Part shown: in pieces, positions 1 to 12,001 of the stretch
Layout of the letters: each line of letters begins with the position of its first letter
Position numbering within the stretch: the first letter of the stretch is position 1
DNA from: Cokeromyces recurvatus
Taxonomy: Eukaryota; Mucoromycota; Mucoromycetes; Mucorales; Mucoraceae
Length of the DNA stretch: 64,000 bases
Direction of reading: 5' to 3'
Assembly: GCF_025118155.1 (NCBI RefSeq)
Contig: NW_026251414.1
Coordinates: 1-64,000, forward strand
Position numbers and translations under genes: made by a program
The notes under the pieces: model-generated
What the model saw: the letters and a program-made list of their open reading frames with translations, nothing else
Told to the model about the DNA's origin: nothing
Databases searched by the model: none

Positions 1-796
1 TCTTGTGATGAGAAAAATAATATAATAATAAATAGTATAAGGAGTTATTACTGATAAAGATATATGAATTACAGATTATACTTATTAGTTATATATACAC
101 ATTATTATTATAATATTGTCTTATATACTAATTTATAAATATAATCATATACTATCTATACACTATACAATATAATGACATTCATTCAAGTAGTATAGTA
201 AGGAATGAATATAATACAAAGCAGCTTCCCTATATCATTCACAAGTATGAACAAACGAGATTTCATTATTTGGTATCGAGAAAAATAACCGGCTAGACCA
301 AACACCAATAATTTAATATTTATTAGAGTTAACTGAGATTAATTCTCAGTCAGGGCAAAGACTAGAGCTCAAACACAATAACTTTAATCATTCTATGGGA
401 AAATATTCTTCTTTCAAGTTATCTTCATTCTGTTCCTGTCGCAAAGTAACCCATTCTCTACAAGATATAAATATGGATTCATTTTACACTCATCTTGGAG
501 AAATTTAGTTTATTTTTTATTTTTATTGATAATAAAAGTTTTATACAAAGTTTTCACAGATTTATTCTGTCTTATTCTTTTGTTATCTTTGTCTTATCAA
601 CAGCGGCTATTTAATTCAGGAAGAAAACATTTACTAAAATGTAAATTATTTTTATGTAATATATTTTAGTAAAAATAAAACAGTAAAATTTCAAACTCAT
701 TTATTTACAAAGTTATTGCCTTTGTTTCTTTCTAAAAATTACTTTTCTTCTTATTTAACTATAACTATTTGAACTTTGAAAAATATTTAATTCGCA
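1..796. other. AT-rich sequence, no gene seen
   Basis: No reading frame with recognisable protein character was found. The sequence is AT-rich and leads into the first exon of the Tnp2-type transposase gene at 797, so it may hold that element's left end, but no terminal repeat was identified. Confidence 0.4.
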
Positions 797-2404
797 ATGG
801 ACACTTACAACGATAACAATATCGAAAGCAGATACATTTGTAAATGCTCCAAATGCATTACAAAGCCTGATGGTTTTGACTTGGTATCCAGAACCACATT
901 GTATAATCACAAGGTCAATTATGAAAACAATTGTCCTGAAGAAGGTACTTTTTTTTTCTGAATATTTAAATAGTTTCAATTTATATTTTATTAATAAATT
1001 ATATTGCAATTTAGCTGATTCTCGACAATGTTATGATGCAATGGACATTGATGACAATGATCTCAGTAAATTTCCTTTTTTAGATATGTATATACATTTT
1101 AACAGATTAAATTTATTCTTTTTTTTTGCATTTTCTGTCATTAGATGATTCTGACATTTTTAATGGGGCTTTCCCTGACATTGCCGATGATGATGAATCT
1201 GAAGAAAGGGAAAAAGTACCTCAAGAAGGTAATAATAAAAATAAAAAAACAAAAAATACAAACATTTTATTAATATTTTATTTTTATATATTAGATCCAT
1301 ATATTCGTTATTTGGATGGTACATTTTTCCCCAAAGAGCCAATAGCTTTAACTTTATTCCTGATGCTTGTCATGCTTCAAGGCAAGTATCTTACAGATAA
1401 GGGTCTTGTTATAGTTATGTTTTTTTTAAACCGTGTTCTTGCTCTCGCTGGTAACGAGTACCGTTTTCCTCGCTCTGCCAAAACATTTAAGTCTTGGTGT
1501 GAAATTGGCAAGACTTGTTATAATGGCTTAAAGCATTATGTAGTATATCCAAATTGTCATGCCATATACCCCTTTGAGACGGTTGAAGAAAAATTTAGAT
1601 TACGAAATAAGAAATGTACTGCCTGTAAAGACTACCTTCCTGCTGGAGAAAAGTGTGGTACTCCTTTGTTAGACGCTAGATTTAAACCATTCCGCTCCTT
1701 TTTTTACAATTCAATCATTAACACCATCAAAACCTTTTTCCTCCGTGACCACTTTGTTGAAAAAATTAAACAGTGGAAATCAAGAGCTACCGTTGCCAAC
1801 CGTTTGTTTGACATCTGGGATGGTAGAGTTTGGAACAATTTCAAGTTGGATGAAAGGGATGACACACCTTTTGTAATGGCTTCAGATTACAATTTGATGT
1901 TGACCTTGAATCTCGACTGGTTCCAGCTCTATGATAACGCTCAATATTCTTGTGGTGCTATCTACATGACTATTCAAAACTTACCTCGTGAAGAAAGAAA
2001 CAAAGAAGAATTTAATTTTAGTTGGTTTATTGCCTGGTCCTTCTGAACCCTCAACATATCAAATCAATCATTATCTGAATCCCCTGGTAGAAGATTTGTT
2101 GTTGTTGCAGAATGGAATAGAACTTCAGACAAGAGTCAATGGTAAGCAAGTGGTGAAAGCTGCCTTGACGTTGGTGACCATGGATATGCCCGCTTTGAGA
2201 AAGTGTGTTGGCTTTGCCGGCCACTCTTCTGCCTTTGCCTGTCACAAGTGTGATAAGAAATTTGATCACTTGCCAAATGACGCTCATAGACTAGATTTTA
2301 GTGACTTCAATGATCTAGATTGGGTACCTCGTGTGATGGTACGTATTATAATAAAGAAAAATAAAAAAAAAAGAAAAATGAAAAGAGAACAAAAGGAAGT
2401 ATAG
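797..2404 (+). pseudogene. Tnp2/CACTA-type transposase, copy 1, frame-broken and truncated
   Basis: Likely exons are 797-944, 1015-1065, 1145-1228 and 1295 onward; these joins stay in frame. The product begins MDTYNDNN with a CxCxxC-like stretch, then an acidic linker. A conserved block follows, with a cysteine cluster (CTACKDYLPAGEKCG), LTLNLDWFQLY and then NLILVGLLPGPSEPS. The GLLPGPxEPS...INHYLNPLVEDL block is the signature of Tnp2-family (Transposase_21, CACTA/EnSpm superfamily) transposases. A single extra base near 2003, in the codons after REERN, separates the two parts: reading shifts from one frame to the next between NLPREERN and KKNLILVG. The readable match ends near 2340 at WVPRVM, so the C-terminal part is missing or lies beyond an unrecognised intron. 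Copy 2 at 6324 shares the same exon structure. Either a recently dead copy or one with a sequencing indel. Confidence 0.75.
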
Positions 2405-2959
2405 TTTGAGACTGTGTTTTATTCAATAAAGAAAATTAAAATAAAAATAAGAATTGAAGGTTAAAGATTATTTTGTGTCTACACAACTGTTTGTATTTAT
2501 ATTAATGAATCCTGAATCAAAGAAATAAAAATAACCGACAAAGAACATGAGTCACGAAACATCGTTAGTATTCGGATATACATCTTGTTGATTCAAGAGA
2601 CTGATTTCTATGGGTTATCTATTGGGTGTTATAATGATTTTATTCAAGTTTTAAATTGTTTGATCTGAGTATATGTTCCTGATATTTCTTATATTTTTAT
2701 TTAATTGGATCAAAGACGACCTGAATCCTTTATCAAGGTTATAAAAATAAATACTTGGAACTGATACGATGTCTTATAATTGATACATCTAGACAATTGG
2801 ATGTCAATAGGTTTTATATTATTTACAAGATGCTATCTACAGATTTTTATTTTATATTCAGGCTTATTGTTTATCCTTTATTCTTTATTATGTAATTCAT
2901 CTATTATAATATTACTTATGCTTATATCCAGAGCTTATTCCATAACATAAGCAACTAGA
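2405..2959. other. AT-rich spacer between transposon relics
   Basis: No coding character was recognised. It separates the Tnp2 copy from the mariner relic. No clear inverted repeat matching the far side of the mariner relic was found. Confidence 0.35.
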
Positions 2960-3897
2960 ATGACTGGGTGTAAAAGTAAATTTACGGAAAATCACCAAGA
3001 TTTTGTGAAGCAATTAGTTCAGGACGATCCTTAAGCAAATATTGACAAGGTTCTAGAGTGTATTACAGATAAGTTTGAATATTTCCGTATCACAAAGTCA
3101 CAACTGCATTCGCACATGGACTTGACAGTAAAATATCCAGTTTTGACGCAGTAGTACAAAATGACTATAAAAAATTTGGAAAAAAGATAGGAGTGGTTTC
3201 AGTATTACAAAGATACAGGTATCAACTACTATCGTAATTGCGTTTTTATTGACGAAGCTGATTTTCATATTATCATAAAAAAAATAACTACACATGGTCT
3301 AAAAAATGCACATAAGCTATTGTTAAAATCCCCTCAAACACGCTCTGTATCTTATACACGATCATAGGTGCCATTTCAACTACTGCAGTTCTTCATATTG
3401 TATTGAAAATACCAGCACCTGAAATCGATAAAAACCAAAAATAAAAAAAAAGGTTCAGAAGACAAATAAAGGTAAGAAAAGAATGGCTTGTCATAGGGAA
3501 ATAGTTGAAGAAAAATAAAAACCTGCACCAAAAGGCACGATTATTGCTAGTTTTATAAAGTTCATAAACGAACTTCTTGTTATAATGAATAAAGATATGA
3601 AAGGTTATTACCTTGTTATGGACAACGCCTCAATCCATAAATTTCCCCTTATGCAAAAAAAAAAAAAAAAAGATAGAAAGCAGAGGCTACTATAACATGT
3701 ACCTTCCACCTTATTCACTAGGATTGAACCCTATTGAACAATTCTGGTATCATGTGAAGCAAAAATTGAAACTTTAGTAGAAAGAATTAGTAAGGGCTGC
3801 AGTCGAGTTTATACAAGCGATTTGCAAGGTACTGTTGGTCATTCTAGGCGTTAAATTATAAAATGCTATAATAAAGAACCTTTCTGAATATTGTTGA
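2960..3897 (+). pseudogene. Tc1/mariner (IS630-like) DDE transposase relic
   Basis: From the ATG at 2960 one frame reads MTGCKSKFTENHQDFVKQ followed by stops. Recognisable catalytic blocks lie in order: FIDEADFHII near 3247 (first Asp), YYLVMDNASIHKFPL near 3607 (second Asp, DNxxIH motif), and LPPYSLGLNPIEQFWYH near 3707 (Glu of the NPIEQFW motif). This order of FIDE, DNxxIH and LPPYSPxLNPIExxW is diagnostic of Tc1/mariner-IS630 DDE transposases. The frame is broken by several in-frame stops and by indels, including a 20-base A run at 3653-3672 between the second Asp and the Glu. It cannot encode an active enzyme. No terminal inverted repeats were identified with confidence. Confidence 0.85.
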
Positions 3898-4903
3898 CTG
3901 TTTTATATTCGAATAAAGATGTATTTAGCTTACTTCAATGAAATTTTAAAAGCGACAAATTAAAAAATTCATAACGACAAAGTAAAGAAAAAAAAATTGT
4001 GTATGATTCATTAAGAAAAAAACTATAAAAAACGCCTCAATATTTATTCTTCATCCTCAAATGAGCCTTTCCAAATTGCTAGTAGTGTTGGGCTACTTGT
4101 TGTATATTTCTCACATGTTTGTCTTTCTTCTTTGATTTCTTCTTGATATTTCGCTCACAACAACACAGCTCTCCTACATAACGTAACTATTAGTATAAAA
4201 TCTGACTCTTTTGAAATTTGAATGCAAACCTTAAACTAGCTTAAGGCCCCCCAAGAAGAAGTCATGTATTCCACCATCTTTAATTTTAATTGTTGACGAA
4301 GGATTATACATATCTTTTACTTTCTCGACGACGGTTCAGGTCTCATCTACTAAACTTACTCTATATATATCTGTTTCAATACCCCCGCATAATACAAAAG
4401 AAACTATTAAAGTTTGAGCTTCTTGTAAGTTTAACTGGCCATCCTTCAAGTGCAGTCAGCTATACATAACAGCTATTTTTTGTCTGTGTAATATTTCCAG
4501 GATTGTGGCTGTTTCGTAAATTTACCGATTAAAAGATCTGCAGCTTTTTTTTTATTACGCTGGGAAGTAACTCGTAAGTTTAATCTTAATTGAGTACCAG
4601 TCGCTAAACAGACATCGCTTCTTGAATCGTCCCTATCAATACAAGTAATTAACAAGCTTGTAACAGATCGTTCACTGTTCAAATAAAGCACTTACACCTG
4701 TAAGTAAACTCTCTTAACAACCTTATCTGAACCCTTTTCGGCAGAGTCGACATACCTGAGGGAAAATCCAGTCTTCCATATTCATAGGAAAATCTAATAA
4801 TAATAAACAAATAATTGAATATCAACCCATACTTGAACTAAAACATACCCAAAATTTTTCAATCGTTAAATGCTCTTTAAAAAATGGACAAACCCACTCT
4901 GCC
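3898..4903 (-). pseudogene. Decayed unidentified coding sequence (minus strand)
   Basis: The complement of about 4250-4690 reads protein-like stretches broken by stops: an open stretch of 72 codons at 4473-4691, then in another frame VDETWTVVEKVKDMY and SSTIKIKDGGIHDFFLGG around 4260-4350. I do not recognise the family. The surrounding transposon debris suggests a repeat-derived gene. The rest of the interval shows nothing. Confidence 0.3.
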
Positions 4904-5365
4904 AACCCTACCGGCCACAAACGCTTTGTTGAATACTACAGCGACAAGTAGTTGTCCAGACCCATGAGGCAAGGGAATGGAAGTCAGCAGAATGGTCTGG
5001 CGCCATGGCAATGATTCACCCGCCCACATTTCATACAAAATATGGTACCCCAAGAGAATATCACGCTGGTTTTCAACATCTGGTGAATCTGTTAAGAGAA
5101 ACACAGACACTAAAGCCAGTTCCATCTAAATACAATGGTAATATCATTATTCTAACCCTACCGGCCGCAAACGCTTTGTTGAATACTACAGCGACAAGTA
5201 GTTGTCCAGACCCATGAGGCAAGGGAATGCACGTTAGAAGAATGTTCAGCGCCATGGCAATGATTCTCCCGCCCACATTTTATACAAAATATGGTACCCC
5301 AAGAGAATATCACGCTGGTTTTCAACATCTGGTGAATCTGTTAAGAGAAACACAGACACTAAAGC
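4904..5365 (+). repeat. Tandem direct duplication, two ~212-bp units
   Basis: The stretch 4904-5116 (beginning aaccctaccggcc, ending cagacactaaagc) recurs at 5154-5365 with about a dozen small differences, such as cacaaacg/cgcaaacg and ggaagtcagc/gcacgttaga. A 37-bp spacer separates the units. Each unit contains a frame reading PPTFxTKYGTPREYHAGF and on to HLVNLLRETQTLK, which could be coding-derived, but no family was recognised. An A run (5405-5433) follows, preceded by AATAAA at about 5388, as at a retroposed transcript end. Confidence 0.85.
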
Positions 5366-5404
5366 TGCCCATTGTATTGATGTTCAAATAAAAAATATTT
5401 TTAG

Positions 5405-5436
<32 letters not shown>

Positions 5437-6323
5437 AGAAAATTCTTATTTGGGATGATGACGAATTTTTTTGTTTTTTTCTTCAGCGGCATCCCAATTA
5501 AATAAAATCGTAGTTGCTTGAAAAAAACGTTGCTTCGTTCAGAGAATAAGAACTTAAACGTTAGTTATACCTATTGTTTTGGTTTTTCCTTAAAAAAAAA
5601 AAAAAAAAAAATTGAATTAAAATGCCCTCTGATGATTTAATCTCTAACTACCCTCATAGAGCACAACATTAAGTTATTATTAGATTGAAAGCCAACTACT
5701 AATTCGTGCTATCTACGATTCGGTAGATGTTCATGCAACTTGAAGCACACTATTGAGCTTCAAAGCATATACTAATAAAGAAATAAGTGATGAAAATATA
5801 AACAACATTAATTTAGGACATGTCAATGAAATTCAACTAGTTGAAACATTCAAATCTTTTCAAAAATATCATCTTGTGGTTTATCTTGCTATAATGGGTA
5901 AATGTTCTTTGTTCATATTAGGCTAAGACTGACTACAAGGACCTTACTTGTATAAACTATACGATTCTTACGGATTAGTCTTAATACAGATTGCCAAGCT
6001 GTTCTTGTATTTGTACTCATATTTATTGCAATAGGAAAGAAAGTGGCAAACTAAGAAATTTATCACGACAAATTTAAGGGTGACATTTTAAGTCTGGATA
6101 GACCGACAATTTATACAATCAAACTCGTCAATTTATTAAATCGAAAGCGCCAATTTAACGGGCAGAAATCGACAAAAAAATAAATAAATAAAATCCACCA
6201 ATCATTTACCGAGCGTATTGTATAACAGGGTTAACTGAGGAGATTGATTTAAATAAGATAAACAATGAAGTTTACCCCAGTAAAATTATTTTATTCTTTT
6301 TACTTTTTGATTTTTATTTAATT
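5366..6323. other. AT-rich sequence with weak coding remnants
   Basis: Contains A runs at 5405-5433 and 5594-5610. Short protein-like scraps appear on the plus strand after 5622 (MPSDDLISNYPHRAQH, then stops). No family could be assigned. Confidence 0.3.
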
Positions 6324-7717
6324 ATGACCAACATTAACAACGTCTACAAATGCAAATGTTCTGCAATCTGTTCGAAAAACCCTAACGGTTTTGATGTAAT
6401 TTCAAGAGCCAGTTACTACAACCACATGAACAACGACATTCCTTTGTCCAATGAGGACAACATTGGTATATGAATTATTTTTGTCAAATTTTGATGATTT
6501 CATACATCCAACTAAAATCTTTTACTTTTAAAATTTACTTTTAAATATTTAGATTCTTCATTTGTTGAAGACAACATGGATGTCGATGATAGCTACGAGG
6601 ATGCTTATGATGAATTTGGTAATTTTGCCTTTTTTTTTCTGTAATATATCTTAAAAAATAGATATTCATTGCCTATTTTATACGTCTCAATATTTTTAAA
6701 TATATAGAGTTCTCTCAAGTTTACGATGATTCTAATGAAGAGGAATCGAATGAAGGAGGTAAGATAAAATGAAATTTTAAAAATCAATAAATATTATCAA
6801 TTATATAAATGTATGATTTATATATATAGAGGATCCCTTCACGAGATTTACATATGAATCATGTCATCCAACGGAGCCCTTAGCCTTGGTATTCTTTATG
6901 ACTCTATTAATCTTTCAAGGCAAATACTTGAATGAAGAAGGCATTGAGATTTTGATGCAATGCTTTAATGAGGCATTAAAGATTGCCAAGTGTGAGTATC
7001 GTTTCCCTACTCGTGCAAATACATTTCGTGATTGGTGCCAAATTAGCAAGTTCGTATGTGGAGGACTACAGCATTTCGTCAGTTGTATTACATGTCATGC
7101 AATATACCCGTTTCAAACTGACGAAGAGAAGGAAAGAACTATGAGCAAGAGAAAATGTTCTTCAAGAAATTCTTCTCTTGAATTCAGCTGGTAGGTGTCA
7201 CACTCCATTATTTGGCAACTTGATGAAACCACTTTGTTCATTTTATTACAATTCAGTAATAAATACTCTCAAGACTTTCTTCCTTCGCGACAACTTCGTC
7301 AACAAAATCAACAAATAGAAGTCGAGAGCAGCAGTACCAGACCGCTTGTTTGATATTTGAGATGGGCGTGTCTGGAATGAGTTCAAAATGGATGATAGTG
7401 ACAGCATTCCTTTTGTTCACTCATCAAACTACAATCTTCTGCTGACAATGAACGTAGATTGGTTTCAGCTGTATTCCTACAGCCAATATTCCTGTGGTGC
7501 AGTTTATTTAACAATACAAAATTTGCCCAGAGAAGAAAGAAATCTTCGGAAAAATGTTATCTTGGTTGGATTACTTCCTGGGCCCACAGAACCATCAACA
7601 ACAGAAATGAATAATTATTTAAATCCTCTGGTTGAAGAACTGTTACTGCTTAAGGAAGGCGTAGGAATGCAGACAAAATGTAATGGATTACAAAAGATTA
7701 GGGCAGCTGTTTGTTAA
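6324..7717 (+). pseudogene. Tnp2/CACTA-type transposase, copy 2, dead
   Basis: The exon plan matches copy 1: 6324-6465, 6553-6618, 6708-6758 and 6830 onward, all in frame. The product starts MTNINNVYKCKCSAIC and later has YRFPTRANTFRDWCQ, LTMNVDWFQLYSY and VILVGLLPGPTEPS, clearly paralogous to copy 1. Damage: a frameshift near 7185, between SSLEF and AGRCHTPLFG, and TAG at 7316-7318 and TGA at 7358-7360. Both stops sit where copy 1 has tryptophan codons (KQWKSRA and DIWDG). The frame then ends at 7717, well short of a full Tnp2 protein. Divergence from copy 1 is substantial, so this is an old related element, not a recent duplicate. Confidence 0.8.
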
Positions 7718-8427
7718 ATAGAAATGATAATTGTATATATTTGATTGAATAAATACCTTATTTTATTTTACTTGTATAAGTTTGATATGGTCTTTATTTG
7801 GTATACAATTATATTAGAAAAGAGAGTCTATGATAGAGACATGTGGTTTATATTTAATAATTTGTTTTAAAGCTAATTTATGATATGTCGCGCAGAAAGA
7901 TAAAATCTATAGGAAGTTTATTCAATGTAGAGATAGCATAACATGCATCAATTGGATCACTGATATTGTTTGTTATTAGTTAATCCAAGATATTACTTTC
8001 TATCATGATCAATAGGCTTAATGAAAATAATATAGATAATGGCACTGTGTAATTGAGCACAGGTAATTAGAGTGGTTAGCTTGGTGAAAAACAACAAAGA
8101 CAAGAAAAAATTCTGCGAGAATTTCTGTTATTATTAAAACCATTCAGAACAACCAGCTTCTTTTATAATTTTTTAACAAGCATCTTTTATCGATATTAGC
8201 CATCCTTGATCCAAGGGAAATAATAGTAACCAATCTGTATTTGACATCTAAGATACAACCTTGATTCAGCCGAATTAAACACCAGCGTATAATATTGTTT
8301 GATCCAGCTTGTGTGTTTTCTCTTATTTCTTAAGGAGGTTTTTAGTTTCTTTTCTGTGGTAAAGTTGATGACCATGTGCTCGTTCGGGTTACTTTATTAA
8401 TAAAATTCTTAACTGGCATTAAATTTG

Positions 8428-8468
<41 letters not shown>

Positions 8469-9033
8469 CATGTACATCTTTTTCTTCTTGTACTGAATAT
8501 AAACAATGGCTCTTTTTATTTTACAATGAAATTAGAAAAAATCCTTTTATTAGAAGGAAAAAAATTTTTCTTTTTGTCTAATATCCAACCCATATCGAAA
8601 CATTTATTTGCAGTAATTAGAACTTTTTATCAACTTTAATATTATAGTTGGTATTTAATATCAAAGGTGGTTGGATTTATTGTAAAATATTTTTTAATGA
8701 TGTATTCAGAAAATTATTCCATCTCTCAATATGAATCCGTAATATAGCCATAATTAAAAAAAAAGAAAAACGTGATAAGAGATGATATTTTCTGTTAGAA
8801 TTATTGGAGTTATTTATTATTATTTATCAAAACTATTATGAAATGATAGAAAGTTTGAAGTAATCTGGTAATTGCATTAAATTCTTCCTAATTCTATATA
8901 AAGAAAAAGGAATTCAGTTTTATAATGTTGAAAGCATCCTTACCCTGTGATTCTTCAAAATAACAAACTCCTGATTTTTTTTTTAAAAAAAAAATAATAG
9001 TAACTTCTATATGACACCCACCCCCTCTTTTCT

Positions 9034-9085
<52 letters not shown>

Positions 9086-9164
9086 GTATTCTCTTTTTTA
9101 TTGTTTTCCTTTTTTACAAAAAAGGGAAGCTTCATTTTTTTTTTTCATATCCATATATTTGAAA
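7718..9164. other. Intergenic spacer and CEG1 upstream region
   Basis: No gene was recognised. It holds two long T runs (about 8433-8468 and 9038-9080). The second ends about 85 bp before the guanylyltransferase start codon and may be part of its promoter. An apparent 87-codon frame at 8376-8639 crosses the first T run and is not considered real. Confidence 0.45.
9038..9080 (+). promoter_or_regulatory. Poly(dT) tract upstream of CEG1-like gene
   Basis: An uninterrupted run of about 43 T on the coding strand ends about 85 bp before the ATG at 9165. Similar coding-strand T tracts precede several other genes here. Poly(dA:dT) tracts are known nucleosome-excluding promoter elements in fungi; a role here is inferred. 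Confidence 0.45.
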
Positions 9165-11303
9165 ATGTCTAATACAGAATCTACTCTACTTCCTGAATCT
9201 ATTGGGAAACGCGTAGATCCAGTTTATAGTAAAGTTTTACATGCGAGATTAAACGAACTATTGCATAGTCCCTCTGATAGGTAATATTATCAAAGCTTGT
9301 TCAATATTTATTAAATTGTGTTATTACAGTTTTCCAGGAACTCAACCTGTTAGCTTTGAATCAAAACATCTAATTGATATTGAACGTGAAGATTATTTTG
9401 TTTGTGAAAAGTCAGATGGTGTACGTTATTTGTTATTTTTTCTACATTCACCAAAAGGACCTGCTTCATTTCTAGTAAGCCAAAGACGAAGATGCAATGT
9501 GTGTATAATGTACTTATAATTACACAGTTTGGTAGAGATAAGTATTGGTATTATGTTCCTAATTTATTGTTTCCTGTAAGAGGTAGAGAAAATGAATATT
9601 TAAAAGATACTTTAATGGATGGCGAACTAGTGTTAGATATTGACGTAAATAAGGTAAAGTAGTTGCGTATATTTATGTAAATAGATATTCATGTAAAATG
9701 ATATTGTAGAAAACTTGGAGATACCTTATATTTGATTTAATGGTGATTAATGGTTCACCTGTCATTCAAAGATCATTCAATACGAGACTTGGTGTAAGTT
9801 TCTAAATATATTTCTATATTTGTTATATTTTACTTGAATTATATTTTAGATGCTACAACAAGATGTTATTCAGCCATTTGAATCAAGAATGAAATCAGTA
9901 TTAGATCCAACCAAGACACCTCCCTTTACGTAATTATCTCCCACTAGGATTATAAGTGGTAGCTATTTATTTATTTTCTATATTATAGTGTTGAGCTTAA
10001 GAAAATGGAAAGGTCTTATGGATTACATGTTGTATTCGATCAAATACCGAAACTAAAGCATAAATCGGATGGTATCATTTGGACACCTGTTAAATATCCA
10101 TACACGCCTGGCACCTGTGAAAAACTGTAATATTTATTGATATTGATACATAATTTTATCACTAACTCAATTATGATAGATTAAAATGGAAACCACCAGA
10201 ATTAAATACAGTCGATTTTAGAATAGCAGCTAGATGGAGTAAAGAACATAAGCCGATTTATACAATTGAAGTTTTATCGAATGGAGTGACATATAAATTT
10301 TATGATTATTTCCAACCAGAGCCTTCATTAGCTGCAGAGTAAGAATTGTTATTATATAATCAGGAGCTATTTTTATGAACGATTTATTTATTTAGATGGA
10401 GAAATCATTTACCAGATGGACGTATAGCTGAATTTAGGTATATTCAATATATAATAATATCTACATAGAAAATAAATATATGCATATATTATAGATATGA
10501 TCCTGAGTGTGAAATAACGATTGTTGAACCAGGATATGCGCCTACTATAAGAAAAGGCGGCTGGAGGTATGATGAAAGATAGAGTCTATCCTATGTTTAT
10601 TCACTTTTTTTTTGTTAGATTTGTAAGATTTAGAGATGATAAAAGTACAGCTAATGATGAAACAGTTGTAAAAAAGATACTAAATAGTATACGTGATGGA
10701 GTTACAAAAGAGCAATTATTATTATGTATGGATAGAGTTCGTGCAGCATGGAAAGCAAGAGAAAAGGGATTACCTATGCCATCATTTCCTAAAAGAACAT
10801 CAACAAGTAGTATATTATCTGATCAACATTCTACTTCAACAACAAGTACACCTGTTGTTAATGACTATTTTCATAACAGTTCATTAAGAAATAATTCAAT
10901 TTCAGAGGAGACAATAACAATCAAAAGAAAGGCATCCTCAGTTAAAATAGAAGAAGAAGAAGAAGAACGAAAGAAAGTGAAAACTGCTAGTGTCAACGAA
11001 ATACCCGTAATGAATAATATACCTCAGCCACCAAAAAAGAACTCATCATCTAGTATCCATAACTTATTAACCACCTCTGTTGAACCTTCCATACATCATC
11101 TATCGCGGCAATCACAGCCTGTTCATTTCATTAATTTCCATGCAGAGAATAGGCAAACAGCAATGGGAGATCATGTCTTAATTATTCGTAGTGAAACTAA
11201 TAGTGATCAGCAACACACTTTACGGACTGATAATATGCCACAACCAGAGTTACCGAAGAGGAAGAATAGTCAAAAATCAAAACTTGATTTTATATTAAAT
11301 TGA
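9165..11303 (+). CDS. CEG1: mRNA guanylyltransferase (capping enzyme GTase subunit)
   Basis: Transfers GMP from GTP to the 5' diphosphate end of nascent mRNA in the nucleus. Ten exons join in frame: 9165-9280, 9330-9474, 9528-9653, 9710-9793, 9850-9929, 9989-10126, 10180-10338, 10396-10437, 10495-10566, 10619-11303; 548 aa. Covalent nucleotidyltransferase motifs are visible in order: motif I EKSDGVR (KxDG, lysine at residue 66), motif III DGELV, motif IIIa RYLIFDLMVING, motif IV SDGIIWTP, motif V LLKWKPP, then the OB-fold part around RFVRFRDDK. The last ~170 residues are a low-complexity Ser/Lys-rich tail, longer than in yeast Ceg1, with a basic stretch after acidic EEEEE. No triphosphatase domain is fused, so a separate Cet1-type or other triphosphatase is expected. 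Intron 6 contains an ACTAAC branch point. Confidence 0.95.
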
Positions 11304-12001
11304 AATACAAAAAAAATAAAAAATAAAAAATAAAATAAAATACTGGGAGTCTTTTATATATTTTAGTTACTACTAAATAATATTCTTTGTGTGTGTGTGT
11401 GTGTAAGATATAGTTTATATTTGATTGGATCAAAATATGTATCTTGATCTTTGTTAATTATTCAGGAGCTTTGATAAGGTACAAAGGAATTTTGACAGAA
11501 AGAATGTTCTGTTCAATGTTTTAGATTATGACTGACAAAAGTCTGTATTATCAACTTTTCACAGTCTTGTCTTTAGACGTATCATCTCTTTCTTTCTCTT
11601 TCAACTACTCAAAACACTATGTCTTTTATTACTTTTTATTTTTATGATTTGATCCTTTTTAACTTTTTGACTATGACTTTTTTTTTTTCTTTTATTAGTA
11701 TCTCTCTTTGACTTTTTTTTTGAGACGCATAGAAACAAAAATTGTGAATAATACATATCACAACGAATTTGGACAAAGTAAAAATAGAATTCAGGAGAAT
11801 ATATAATAACCTTTTAGAAAGATCCAATATATGTGTATATGTATGTCCAATTTGGACAAAACAACTAGTAAATATCTAAACTCTTATCAAGAAGGGAATT
11901 AAACTTTCATAAATAAGTAATAAAAATTAAACTCAATTTTGTTACATAAGTTTTTTTTTTTTCTCATTTATAATATTATTTTCTTCTGCTTTTTCCTTAC
12001 T
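11304..12001. other. Intergenic spacer
   Basis: A GT microsatellite lies near 11388-11403 and T-rich sequence just before the next start. No gene seen. Confidence 0.4.

Noticed and set aside
9475..9498. Extending guanylyltransferase exon 2 through VSQRRRCN
   Set aside because: It would leave an intron of only 29 nt; the gtaagc donor at 9475 gives a normal 53-nt intron and keeps the frame.
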